From Mucilaginibacter_A sp964236465 (lineage in GTDB: Bacteria > Bacteroidota > Bacteroidia > Sphingobacteriales > Sphingobacteriaceae): a stretch of DNA of 64,000 nucleotides. Positions 51,581-59,961 of the stretch are shown piece after piece. The DNA is taken from the NCBI GenBank assembly GCA_964236465.1, contig CAXSBZ010000012.1, positions 27,263 through 91,262 on the forward strand. The letters are read 5' to 3'. A model generated the notes under the pieces. The model searched no databases. It was not told where the DNA came from and worked only from the letters and a program-made list of their open reading frames with translations. Positions within the stretch are counted from its first letter, which is position 1, and every line of letters starts with the position of its first letter. The translations under genes and the position numbers were made by a program.

Positions 51581-51760
51581 AACCGCTACATTAGTTTGGT
51601 AAAAAACCGATTTACGGTAGCTATTGAACTTTTGTTCGTTTTTCAGCTTCGGTTCCAGCAGAAGAACAAAATTTAGCCGATAAAAGAAGCATCAGCATTT
51701 AATTATAAATTTAACTTTGATCTTGGGCTGAAGGGTTTCAAATTAGAATTTTTTATCAGG
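51581..51760 (+). repeat. attC-like repeat closing cassette 4, degraded right end
   Basis: AACCGCTA (51581-51588) is the reverse complement of TAGCGGTT at 50808-50815. The centre matches the other copies (aacaaaatttagccgataaaagaagcatcagc, 51667 onward; motif at 51680-51693). The right inner arm and core box are not recognisable, as if the array were broken or eroded here. The exact end is therefore approximate. Confidence 0.6.
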
Positions 51761-51807
51761 ATACCGCTTGTCATTATAGCAAAATGGCAACACCAATCCT
51801 GCCATTA

Positions 51808-52368
51808 TCAAATCTGATCCAAAGCCTTTCGTCCAACATTTTCCAACCGGTATTGCGAAGGTGTAAAACCAGTGATTTTCTTAAATTGTGTAGATAAATG
51901 TGCACTGCTGCTATAACCCATTTTGTACGCAATTTCATTCAGGTTCAAATCGCCGTATTCCATCAGCTCCTTAATTTTTTCTACTTTTTGCTGAATGATG
52001 TAATGTTCAATCGTGTTGTCTTCCTGTTCTGAAAATAAATTGCTGAGGTAGCTATAAGTTTTTTTCAGTTTTTCTGCCAGCAAAGTTGAAAAATTGATGT
52101 TCAGCTCGCTCATATTTGAGTGTTGTACAGTTTCAACTATGCTGTTTTTAATCTGCTCGATCAACCGAGATTTATAATCATCAATTAACTCAAAACCAAC
52201 CACTTTAAAATTGGAAGCAATCGCAATCAGTTGCTCAGCATTAGGTTCAGGTTCTATTTCAACCCAACCTAAACCAATCGCTTTAATATCAAAATCCATG
52301 GCTTGCAACTGTTGTTTAACTACCAAAATACAACGATCGCAAACCATGTTTTTAACAGCCAATTTCAT
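51808..52368 (-). CDS. AraC-type regulator with an N-terminal CxxC metal-binding-like domain
   Basis: The 186-residue protein combines an N-terminal ferredoxin-like segment starting MKLAVKNMVCDRCILVVKQQL with a C-terminal AraC helix-turn-helix (LNLNEIAYKMGYSSSAHLSTQFKKITGFTPSQY). The CxxC at residues 10-13 and the spacing resemble heavy-metal-associated (HMA) domains, so a metal- or thiol-responsive regulator is plausible. In Bacteroidota such fused proteins often stand beside copper or heavy-metal exporters, but none is visible here. The gene faces the degraded end of the cassette array. Confidence 0.8.
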   Translation of the reverse strand: MKLAVKNMVCDRCILVVKQQLQAMDFDIKAIGLGWVEIEPEPNAEQLIAIASNFKVVGFELIDDYKSRLIEQIKNSIVETVQHSNMSELNINFSTLLAEKLKKTYSYLSNLFSEQEDNTIEHYIIQQKVEKIKELMEYGDLNLNEIAYKMGYSSSAHLSTQFKKITGFTPSQYRLENVGRKALDQI

Positions 52369-52425
52369 ATTTTAATGGATTGATAGTTTTATGAAAATAT
52401 GCACAATTAATTGATTCATAACAGA

Positions 52426-52674
52426 TTAGTCTGTGGTGCTTCCACCTTGATTATCGGTGTGTACATTTTCATCATCCTGTCCGCCGGTTTCGTTTTGAGA
52501 ACTTTTTCCTTCCCTTTGATATTGGATAGCATCTCCGCTGGTATGGTTTTCTTCATTCTCGCCAACACCTTCTGCTTTATCTGTTTTAGAAGTGCTTTCG
52601 TGTGTATCGTTGGCTTCTGTGGTTGATTTTTGGTGCTGATTTTGGTTGAATTGATCAGAATTTTGAGTAATCAT
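52426..52674 (-). CDS. Small hydrophilic, probably disordered protein
   Basis: The 82-residue product is rich in Asn, Gln, Glu, Ser and Thr (TTEANDTHESTSKTDKAEG, NETGGQDDENVHTDN), with no hydrophobic core, cysteine or signal. This composition fits intrinsically disordered, stress-related small proteins common in Bacteroidota. The plus-strand alternative over the same bases gives a hydrophobic product and is less convincing. A reverse dispersed-motif copy (52708-52720) lies in its upstream leader. Confidence 0.55.
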   Translation of the reverse strand: MITQNSDQFNQNQHQKSTTEANDTHESTSKTDKAEGVGENEENHTSGDAIQYQREGKSSQNETGGQDDENVHTDNQGGSTTD

Positions 52675-52869
52675 AATGGTTAATTTTAATGTTTTAAGTT
52701 GAAGTATATGCTTCTTTTACAAGGATAAAACTGCTGAGCGGCATAAATGTTTATCAACTGTAAACTACCGTTTATCAATCAGGATAAATAGCTTTCGCAA
52801 AAACAAAGCAGCTTTTAAGGTTTTGTTTAATTTTGATGTTGAACCAACAACCAGATACCGGGATTTAAA

Positions 52870-53814
52870 ATGGAATACAAAGATTATTATAAAATTTTGG
52901 GTGTGGCCAAAACCGCTACTCAAGACGAGATTAAAAAAGCTTACCGCAAGCTGGCTGTAAAATATCATCCCGATAAAAACGCCGGCGATAAAGTTGCTGA
53001 AAACAAATTTAAGGAGGCAAACGAAGCAAATGAAGTGCTGAGCAAGCCCGATAAGCGCAAGCAGTACGATGAGCTGGGCGAAAACTGGCAAAGCTATCAG
53101 CAAGCGGGCGGCTATGCCAACCAGGGCGGCAACAGGCCGGGCGGCGGCAGGCGAAGCAGCGGTGGCGCAGGTGGTTTTTCTACAGAGGATTTTTATGGCG
53201 GCGGCGGCCAGTTTTCTGATTTTTTTGAGAATATTTTTGGTGGCAGCGGCGGAGCACCAGGTGGCGGCGGGCGAAGCAGCAGGCGCGCCGCAACCGGCGA
53301 AGATTTGCAGGCCGAAATGCACATCACGCTGGAAGAAGCTTTTCACGGAGCCTCCAGGCAGGTTACCATTGGTGATTCTAAAGTAAACATGAAGCTGAAA
53401 CCCGGCGTAAGCGAAGGCCAAGTTTTGCGTTTGAAAGGCAAAGGTGAAGCCGGACGGGGCGGCGGAGCTAATGGTGATTTGCTGATAACGATGCACATAT
53501 TGCCCAACAACAAGTTTGAGCGCAAAGAAAATGACTTGTATTTTGACCAGCCGATAGATATTTATACAGCTGTTTTAGGCGGAAAAATTGCTGTGCAAGG
53601 CATCAACAAAACCGTAAACATGACCATCGCGGCCGGTACAGACAGCAACAAAACTTTTCGGCTGAAAGGTTTGGGAATGCCTATTTACAAAGACCCTGAA
53701 CAGTTTGGCGATGCTTATGTGCGCGTGCTGATCCAAACCCCAAAAAACTTATCCGAACAGGAAAAAGCACTTTTCGAGCAGCTTTCCGGGTTGAAAACGG
53801 CCGCAGCTTCTTAG
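52870..53814 (+). CDS. DnaJ/CbpA-type co-chaperone (J domain, no zinc finger)
   Basis: The 314-residue protein has a J domain, DYYKILGVAKTATQDEIKKAYRKLA, with HPD in YHPDKNAGD. A Gly-rich linker (about 78-138) follows, then the substrate-binding C-terminal beta domains (EDLQAEMHITLEEAFHGA, LKLKPGV-like and GDLLITMHILP). The Cys-rich zinc-finger of DnaJ is missing, so it is CbpA-like. It presents unfolded proteins to DnaK. A -7 box TAATTTTG lies at 52829-52836. The adenine-deaminase gene follows after 38 bases. Confidence 0.9.
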   Translation: MEYKDYYKILGVAKTATQDEIKKAYRKLAVKYHPDKNAGDKVAENKFKEANEANEVLSKPDKRKQYDELGENWQSYQQAGGYANQGGNRPGGGRRSSGGAGGFSTEDFYGGGGQFSDFFENIFGGSGGAPGGGGRSSRRAATGEDLQAEMHITLEEAFHGASRQVTIGDSKVNMKLKPGVSEGQVLRLKGKGEAGRGGGANGDLLITMHILPNNKFERKENDLYFDQPIDIYTAVLGGKIAVQGINKTVNMTIAAGTDSNKTFRLKGLGMPIYKDPEQFGDAYVRVLIQTPKNLSEQEKALFEQLSGLKTAAAS

Positions 53815-53852
53815 GCTGATTTTAGTATTTTCGCCAAATTTAAAGCTGATCC

Positions 53853-55508
53853 ATGTTTTTTACCCTCACTGCGCAACTGGTTGATATTCTCGGTCTGCAA
53901 ATTTATCCGGTTGAAATCACCGTTCAAAACGGATTGATCCGGTCCATCAAAAAAGTAGTGGTAAAAGAAGCATCGGCAATCCCCTTTCTTACGCCGGGCT
54001 TTGTGGATGCGCACGTGCATATTGAAAGTTCTATGTTGATCCCATCTGAGTTTGCGCGGCTGGCCGTAGTGCACGGAACCGTTGGAACCGTAAGCGATTC
54101 GCATGAGATTGCTAATGTTTGCGGTTTGGCCGGCGTAGAATTTATGATTGAAAATGGTAATACTGTTCCGTTCAAATTCAATTTTGGTGCACCGAGTTGT
54201 GTTCCGGCAACTACTTTTGAAACAGCAGGTGCTGCGCTGAATGCGGAGGAAGTGGATTTGCTTTTATCGAGGCCGGAAATAAAATACCTGAGCGAAATGA
54301 TGAACTTCCCGGGCGTGCTAAACCAGGATCCGGAAGTGATACAGAAAATCGACTCAGCTAAAAAATATCAAAAACCGGTGGATGGCCATGCGCCGGGTTT
54401 GCGCGGAGGACTGGCCGAAAAATATACTTCAGCAGGAATAAGCACCGATCACGAATGTTTCACAGCGGAAGAAGCTATGGATAAGCTTCATTCAGGCATG
54501 AAAATTCTGATCCGCGAAGGAAGTGCCGCCAAAAATTTTGATGCTTTGATTGGTTTAATGAACGATTATGCCGACCAGATGATGTTTTGCAGCGATGACA
54601 AACATCCCGATAGTTTAGTTTCTGGCCACATCAATCAGCTTTGCGCTCGTGCGGTTGCTGCCGGAGTTGACGTTTTTAAGGTGCTAAAAACAGCATGTAT
54701 CAATCCGGTTTTGCATTATCAATTGGAAATCGGCCTGATGAATATTGGTGATCCTGCAGATTTTATTTTGCTGAAAGACCTGGAACATTTTGAAGTGCTG
54801 CAAACCTATATCAACGGAGAAATGGTTGCAGAAAATGGTAAAACCAAAATCGAAAAGCAAACGGTAGCATTAATCAACAATTTTTCATGTCTAAAAACAG
54901 TACCGGTAGATTTTGCTTTTCCGGCTGCTGATCCTTCCGCAGAAAAACAAAAAGTTTTGGTGATCGAAGCATTGGACGGACAATTAATTACGAATAAAAT
55001 AGAAGCGGAATTAGTAGTAAATAACGGTTTTCTTCAGGCTGATTTACAGCAGGATATTTTAAAAATTTGTGTAATCAACCGATACCGGGAAGCACCGATT
55101 GCAAAAGGTTTTATCAAAAATTTTGGTTTGAAAACAGGTGCGCTGGCTTCATCGGTAGCGCACGACAGCCATAATATTGTGGTTGTTGGCACAGATGATG
55201 AAAGTATTTGCAAAGCTGTAAACCTGATTATTGATGTGCAGGGCGGAATCAGTTGTGCTGGACAGGATTTTGAAGAAATTTTGCAGCTTCCGATTGCCGG
55301 ATTGATGAGCGCAAACGATGGTTACGAAGTTGCCCAAACATATATCAAACTGGATTTGCTGGCCAAGAAGCTGGGAAGCACGCTCTCCGCCCCTTTCATG
55401 ACGCTGAGTTTTATGGCTTTGCTCGTCATCCCACATTTAAAACTGAGCGATCGCGGTTTGTTTGATGGAGATCAATTTAAGCTAATTGATGATCGAGAGC
55501 CTGTTTAA
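53853..55508 (+). CDS. ade: Adenine deaminase
   Basis: The 551-residue amidohydrolase has the metal motif GFVDAHVHIESSML, HGTVGTVSDSHEIANV, PSCVPATTFE and GHAPGLRGGL, and FCSDDKHPDSLV with the catalytic Asp. A C-terminal domain contains SSVAHDSHNIVVVG. These match adenine deaminase (adenine to hypoxanthine and ammonia), a purine-salvage enzyme of the cytoplasm. Two dispersed-motif copies lie in frame, at 53961-53973 (encoding VKEAS) and 54684-54696 (encoding LKTAC). Confidence 0.94.
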   Translation: MFFTLTAQLVDILGLQIYPVEITVQNGLIRSIKKVVVKEASAIPFLTPGFVDAHVHIESSMLIPSEFARLAVVHGTVGTVSDSHEIANVCGLAGVEFMIENGNTVPFKFNFGAPSCVPATTFETAGAALNAEEVDLLLSRPEIKYLSEMMNFPGVLNQDPEVIQKIDSAKKYQKPVDGHAPGLRGGLAEKYTSAGISTDHECFTAEEAMDKLHSGMKILIREGSAAKNFDALIGLMNDYADQMMFCSDDKHPDSLVSGHINQLCARAVAAGVDVFKVLKTACINPVLHYQLEIGLMNIGDPADFILLKDLEHFEVLQTYINGEMVAENGKTKIEKQTVALINNFSCLKTVPVDFAFPAADPSAEKQKVLVIEALDGQLITNKIEAELVVNNGFLQADLQQDILKICVINRYREAPIAKGFIKNFGLKTGALASSVAHDSHNIVVVGTDDESICKAVNLIIDVQGGISCAGQDFEEILQLPIAGLMSANDGYEVAQTYIKLDLLAKKLGSTLSAPFMTLSFMALLVIPHLKLSDRGLFDGDQFKLIDDREPV

Positions 55509-55841
55509 ATTTTATTCAATTTCCTTTTGCATATAGTTAATATTAACGCAGATACTTCTTTTACCTAATAAAAATTAGTATTGGCATCCATCAAAAAAAC
55601 CAAATGCAAGCCATTTTTTAGGTGATAAAAGAAGCATAGAAAATTAGATTGAACAAATTTTAAACAGGCTCTGTAGTTTATCAACTCAAATTCATTGTAC
55701 AAGAATTACAAAGGCATTCAGGAACAATCCGCAGAAAACAGCTACAAATAAGAAAGGGAAGATTTGATAATCTTCCCTTTCTGTATAAATATTTTTAGTA
55801 TTTGGTGAACGTTCAGGAACGATTCATCAATCTTGCGTACC
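55509..55841. other. Convergent intergenic region with motif pair and hairpin
   Basis: A reverse motif (55552-55564) and a forward motif (55624-55637) form inverted arms 59 bases apart. A separate perfect hairpin follows at 55751-55782. Otherwise the 333 bases show no gene. Confidence 0.65.
55751..55782. terminator. Perfect 14-bp hairpin, probable bidirectional terminator
   Basis: agaaagggaagatt and aatcttccctttct are exact reverse complements with a tgat loop. It lies between convergent genes. There is no long T-run, but the strong stem in this position fits transcription termination. Confidence 0.75.
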
Positions 55842-57008
55842 TTATTTCTTCAGCATAAACTGGTAAGAAGTAACCGAATTAAAGGTTTCGCCGGCTTTTA
55901 AAGTAGTGGTAGGAAACTGCGGCTGGTTGGGCGAATCCGGGAAATGCTGGGTTTCTAAACACATAGCCGTGCGATGCTCATATGGGTTTCCGCTTTTGCC
56001 TTTATCGCCGCCTTCCATAAAATTGCCGCCGTAAAATTGGATGCCTGGCTGATCGGTATAAACCTGCATCTCGATACCGCTTTTATCACCCCAAACCGTG
56101 GCTGCCAGGTGTTTGCCTTTTTCTTTGGCATCAAGCACAAAATTATGGTCATAGCCTTTGCCGTATTCCAGCTGCTGGTTTTTAACTTCAATACGCGCAC
56201 CGATAACTTCCGGTTCGGTAAAATCGAAAGGCGTACCGGCAACAGGTTCTAATTTTCCGGTTGGGATTAAGGTAGAATCAACCGGCGTAAACTTGCTGGC
56301 ATTCAGTTGCAATTTGTGATTGTTGATCGTTGCACCATCGCCATTCAAATTAAAATAAGAATGATTGGTGAGGTTTAAAACGGTTGCTTTATCGGTTGTG
56401 GCTTTGTAGGCAATTTGCAAAGCGTGGTCATCCGTTAAAGTATAGGTAACATTCACGTTCAAATTTCCGGGGTAGCCTTCTTCGCCATCTTTGGCTAAGT
56501 AATGCAGCTCCACACTGGTGGGCGTCGTTTTTACCAAATCCCAAACTCGGGCACTAAAACCTGTTGGCCCGCCGTGCAGCGCATTTGGCGCATTGTTGAT
56601 GGCCAATTGGTAGCTTTTTCCATCCAAAGTAAATTTCCCTTTGGCAATCCTGTTGCCGTAGCGGCCAATCAAAGCACCGAAATAAGAGCCGTTTTTGGTA
56701 TATTGCTGATAATCTTTCAAACTGCTGTAGCCCAGCACAACATCTATCATTTTGCCGCTGCTATCCGGCACCATCAGGCTCACCAACCGACCGCCATAAT
56801 TAGTAATTGCGGCTTTCATTTTACCATTTGAAAGGGTAAAAAGATGTACTTTTTTACCGTCAATGGTTCCTTTAAAATTACCCGAATCGGGCGTTTGTGC
56901 TTGTTCCATAGGTTTTTTCTGTCCGTTTTGGGTTGATGATTGCTGGCAACTACTTAAACAAAATAGTAATGCAGCAGCAGGCAAAATACATTTTTTGAAA
57001 GTGTTCAT
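55842..57008 (-). CDS. galM: Aldose 1-epimerase (galactose mutarotase), lipoprotein
   Basis: The 388-residue protein has a lipoprotein signal with lipobox LSSC (Cys21). The mature part is a galactose-mutarotase beta-sandwich: GGRLVSLMVPD, GSYFGALIGRYGNRIAKGKF (substrate Arg/Asn), NAPNALHGGPTGFSAR (catalytic His) and LTNHSYFNLNG (His). GYDHNFVLD and the C-terminal YEHRTAMCLETQHFPDSPN carry the catalytic Glu. It interconverts alpha- and beta-anomers of glucose or galactose. The lipid anchor places it in the periplasm or on the outer membrane, as seen in Bacteroidota. Confidence 0.92.
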   Translation of the reverse strand: MNTFKKCILPAAALLFCLSSCQQSSTQNGQKKPMEQAQTPDSGNFKGTIDGKKVHLFTLSNGKMKAAITNYGGRLVSLMVPDSSGKMIDVVLGYSSLKDYQQYTKNGSYFGALIGRYGNRIAKGKFTLDGKSYQLAINNAPNALHGGPTGFSARVWDLVKTTPTSVELHYLAKDGEEGYPGNLNVNVTYTLTDDHALQIAYKATTDKATVLNLTNHSYFNLNGDGATINNHKLQLNASKFTPVDSTLIPTGKLEPVAGTPFDFTEPEVIGARIEVKNQQLEYGKGYDHNFVLDAKEKGKHLAATVWGDKSGIEMQVYTDQPGIQFYGGNFMEGGDKGKSGNPYEHRTAMCLETQHFPDSPNQPQFPTTTLKAGETFNSVTSYQFMLKK

Positions 57009-57497
57009 AGGTTATAATTTGGCGGGAATATAGGTATATATTTTTTTCTTTTAAACCAAAAAAAACGAAGAGGGCTTTTTAAGTTGAATGCTTTTTTTAC
57101 GGGCATAAAATTGGGTTTGATGAATGATGATTTGTAACTGTTGATGCTGTTTTTATAGTGTAAAAAATAAGGACATCCCCCTAACCCCCTTGAAAAAAGG
57201 GGGAAAGCATAGCGGCTACCATGCTAAAGTATTAGTAAAGTTGACGATATAAAAGTATTGAACTTTGCATTCCCCCTTTTGAAGGGGGTTAGGGGGATGA
57301 CCTTTAATTTTAAGGTGATAAAAGAAGCATCACCAAAAAACCCTCACCAGGAAAAATAAGTTCAAATAAATCACTTTTAATGAACTATATTTTACTTGCT
57401 ATTTTATTTTTTTGTTGAAGAAATAAAAATTAATCCTACTTTTTCAATATTATTGATTATCCTGTAAAAAATAAGTAAGAATTAAACACAGCAAAAC
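57009..57497. other. Divergent intergenic region with motif copies flanking a type 2 element
   Basis: The 489-base gap holds a degenerate motif near 57090, a reverse motif (57144-57156), the palindromic element at 57169-57305, and a forward motif (57317-57330). About 165 AT-rich bases before ATG 57498 should contain the operon promoter; no clear TAnnTTTG element was found. Confidence 0.6.
57169..57305. repeat. Type 2 C-rich/G-rich palindromic element, copy 2
   Basis: aaggacatccccctaacccc at the left and ggggttagggggatgacctt at the right are inverted arms with one mismatch, each followed inwards by a cccctt/aagggg-type palindrome. It is a diverged relative of the element at 34203. It sits exactly between a reverse and a forward dispersed motif. 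Confidence 0.85.
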
Positions 57498-58961
57498 ATG
57501 GATTCATCCTCACTTCTGAAAGAGTACCCTTTAACGCCAGCGGTTTGGGATGAAATGTGTGTGCAAAATGAGGTTCGGGCGCCTTATCAAAAAGTTTATG
57601 AGTTTTTGAAGCAGATCAGCACGGAAGACCTCACCCGGAAAGAAGAAATGGCGCGCCGTTTGTTTATGAACCAGGGCATCACCTTCACCGTTTATTCCAG
57701 CGGCGAAGGCATTGAAAAAATTTTTCCGTTTGATGTCATTCCACGCATCATCACCTCCACCGAATGGGATTTTATTGAGCGCGGCATCAAACAGCGTTTA
57801 AAAGCCTTGAACCTTTTTTTGAAAGATATTTACCACAACCAATTTATCCTGAAAGATGGTGTGGTGCCGATAGAAATGATCTATTCCTGCCCGCATTTTC
57901 TACGCGAAATGCACGAGCTGAATGTGCCGCATGATATTTATGTGCACATCGCCGGAATTGATATTATCCGCGATGCGAACGGCGAATTTTATGTGCTGGA
58001 GGATAACCTGCGCACACCTTCCGGCGTGTCCTACATGTTGGAAAACCGGGAAATTACCAAACGTATTTTCCCCGATCTGCTGCCGCAAAATAATGTGCGC
58101 ACCGTGATGGAGTATCCGCAGCTGTTGTACAAAAACCTGGCTTCCTTATCGCCGCGGCACATCTCCAAACCAAACATTGTGCTGCTTACGCCGGGTATTT
58201 ACAATTCTGCTTATTTTGAGCATACCACGTTGGCACGCTTGATGGGTATTGAGCTGGTGGAAGGCCGCGATCTGGTGGTGCACAACCATCGTGTTTATAC
58301 CAAAACCACCGGCGGTTTGCAGCAGGTAGATGTAATTTATCGCCGCGTAGATGATGAGTTTTTGGATCCGTTAGTTTTTAACCCAAATGGTTTGCTGGGT
58401 GTTGCCGGGTTGATGTCGGCGTATAGAAAAGGAAACGTGGCTATCGTGAATGCGCCCGGAAACGGTGTAGCTGATGATAAAGCGATTTACATCCACGTGC
58501 CGGCAATGATCAAATATTATCTGAATGAGGAACCAATCCTGAAAAACGTGCCCACTTATCAGCTTAACAATCTGGACGAAAGGCAATACGTTTTTAACAA
58601 TATGGCGAACATGGTGATCAAAAAAACAAACGAATCCGGTGGTTATGGAATGCTGATTGGCAGTGCAGCCACAGAACAGGAAATGGAAGAATTCAAAGTT
58701 GCTATCCTGGATAATCCGCGCGAATTTATTGCGCAACCGATCATCAGCTTGTCATCCGCGCCTTGTTATCTAAACGGAAAGTTACAACCCCGGCGCATCG
58801 ATTTGCGGCCGTTTGCGCTTTGCGGGCCAGACGGGATCGAGATTGTGCCTGGCGGCCTCACACGTGTTGCCCTGCGGGAAGGCTCGCTGGTGGTTAATTC
58901 TTCCCAAGGTGGCGGCAGCAAAGACACCTGGATATTAAGTAAACAACTCATTTTTAAGTAG
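57498..58961 (+). CDS. Circularly permuted ATP-grasp protein
   Basis: The 487-residue protein matches the circularly permuted type 2 ATP-grasp family: FPFDVIPRIITSTEWDFIERGIKQRLKALN, DIYVHIAGIDIIRDANGEFYVLEDN, RTPSGVSYMLENR, LTPGIYNSAYFEH and NESGGYGMLIGS (the glycine-rich nucleotide loop). ATP-grasp enzymes ligate carboxylates to amines. The family always occurs with an alpha-E protein and often a transglutaminase-like protein, as in this three-gene operon (gap to next gene 7 bases). A role in peptide synthesis or tagging has been proposed from genomic context, but the substrate is unknown. Confidence 0.92.
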   Translation: MDSSSLLKEYPLTPAVWDEMCVQNEVRAPYQKVYEFLKQISTEDLTRKEEMARRLFMNQGITFTVYSSGEGIEKIFPFDVIPRIITSTEWDFIERGIKQRLKALNLFLKDIYHNQFILKDGVVPIEMIYSCPHFLREMHELNVPHDIYVHIAGIDIIRDANGEFYVLEDNLRTPSGVSYMLENREITKRIFPDLLPQNNVRTVMEYPQLLYKNLASLSPRHISKPNIVLLTPGIYNSAYFEHTTLARLMGIELVEGRDLVVHNHRVYTKTTGGLQQVDVIYRRVDDEFLDPLVFNPNGLLGVAGLMSAYRKGNVAIVNAPGNGVADDKAIYIHVPAMIKYYLNEEPILKNVPTYQLNNLDERQYVFNNMANMVIKKTNESGGYGMLIGSAATEQEMEEFKVAILDNPREFIAQPIISLSSAPCYLNGKLQPRRIDLRPFALCGPDGIEIVPGGLTRVALREGSLVVNSSQGGGSKDTWILSKQLIFK

Positions 58962-58968
58962 ATAAAAC

Positions 58969-59904
58969 ATGTTAAGCAGAGTTGCGGATGCCCTTTACTG
59001 GATGTCAAGATATATGGAACGTTCGGACGGTGTTTTGAGGATGCTGCGAATCAATTACGCTTATTCGCAGGATGATATCCCGGAGTTTACCTGGAAACCG
59101 GTGCTGAAAATATTTTCTTTTTTGGAAGAGGATGCTATTTTTACCCTGGAAAAAAACGGCCGCGAAGTGCTGCGTTATATGGTGCTGGAAAAAGAAAACA
59201 GCAATGCTATTTTGAACCTGGTTACGCAAAGCCGGGAAAATGCACGTTCCGTTCAGGACCATATCACCAAAGAACTGTGGCAGTGTTTAAATGAGTTTTA
59301 CCACGTTACGCGGGATGAGTTTTTGACGGAAGCTTTAAAAAATGATGATCCGATTTCGGTGATGGATGGTCTGATCCGGCAATGTATGTCGTACTATGGC
59401 ACGGCAGAAATTACGATGGCACGTGGCGAAGGTTTTTATTATATGAATGTGGGCAAGTATCTGGAACGCGCTATCCAAACGGTCAATATTTTGGACGTCA
59501 AGTTTAGCGAACAGGATTACGATCTGGATGGTACACATGATCCGATTTACTGGCGTTATTTGCTGTTGTCGATCTCCGGTTACGAACTATTTTTGCGCAG
59601 TTACCGCTCTACTTTGGGGCCGAGAAATATCTTGGACCAAACCATCTGGAACGAGAATTTCCCAAGATCAATTCTGTATTCTGTTACGCGATTGCAACGG
59701 TCTTTTGATAAACTAAAGATGGATACGCAGCTGGAAAGTTATCAGAAACTAAAATTCCTGATCGGGAAATTAAATAGTCACGTCCAGTTTTCGGATATGC
59801 AAACCCTGGAAACAGAAGGCTTGCAGCAATATTTGCAAGGTATTAAAGATGAACTTTTTGAGATCGGTACTGCTTTTAACCACTATTATTTTGCTTACGA
59901 TTAA
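58969..59904 (+). CDS. Alpha-E domain protein
   Basis: The 311-residue, mostly helical protein starts MLSRVADALYWMSRYMERSDG, the diagnostic opening of the alpha-E family. Further conserved parts include NLVTQSRENARSVQDHI and EGFYYMNVGKYLERAIQTVNIL. It has no catalytic motif I know and presumably works with the upstream ATP-grasp enzyme. It starts 7 bases after that gene and is followed by the transglutaminase gene after 57 bases, forming one operon. Confidence 0.92.
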   Translation: MLSRVADALYWMSRYMERSDGVLRMLRINYAYSQDDIPEFTWKPVLKIFSFLEEDAIFTLEKNGREVLRYMVLEKENSNAILNLVTQSRENARSVQDHITKELWQCLNEFYHVTRDEFLTEALKNDDPISVMDGLIRQCMSYYGTAEITMARGEGFYYMNVGKYLERAIQTVNILDVKFSEQDYDLDGTHDPIYWRYLLLSISGYELFLRSYRSTLGPRNILDQTIWNENFPRSILYSVTRLQRSFDKLKMDTQLESYQKLKFLIGKLNSHVQFSDMQTLETEGLQQYLQGIKDELFEIGTAFNHYYFAYD

Positions 59905-59961
59905 TTTCAGTTTTCGCTATTATTCAACACGATTAATCTTCATTATTCAACTTAAACTTTT

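Larger units (their letters stand above)
48869..51760 (+). mobile_element. Integron-like gene-cassette array (four cassettes, no integrase)
   Basis: Four units, each a small plus-strand gene (one is a gene pair) followed by a related repeat of about 195 bp. The boundary boxes are GTTATAAGCC (48869), GTTAGCGGT (49509), GTTGGGT (50182) and CTTAGCGGTT (50806). Each is matched by its reverse complement at the start of the repeat closing the same cassette: GGCTTATAAC (49319), ACCGCTAAC (49993), ACCCAAC (50619) and AACCGCTA (51581). In integrons this follows because each excised circle carries one complete attC site. Simple transposon insertion would give direct target repeats instead. The last repeat has a degraded right end. 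Confidence 0.75.

Noticed and set aside
49319..51760. The four 195-bp repeats as ordinary MITEs
   Set aside because: They have inverted arms like MITEs, but the variable outer boxes are complementary across the intervening gene, not directly repeated at each insertion. This is explained by cassette circularisation, not by target-site duplication.
52411..52626. Plus-strand ORF of 71 residues overlapping the disordered protein gene
   Set aside because: Its product is a hydrophobic string without a family match, and the minus-strand frame has a protein-like, hydrophilic composition with an ATG and leader.
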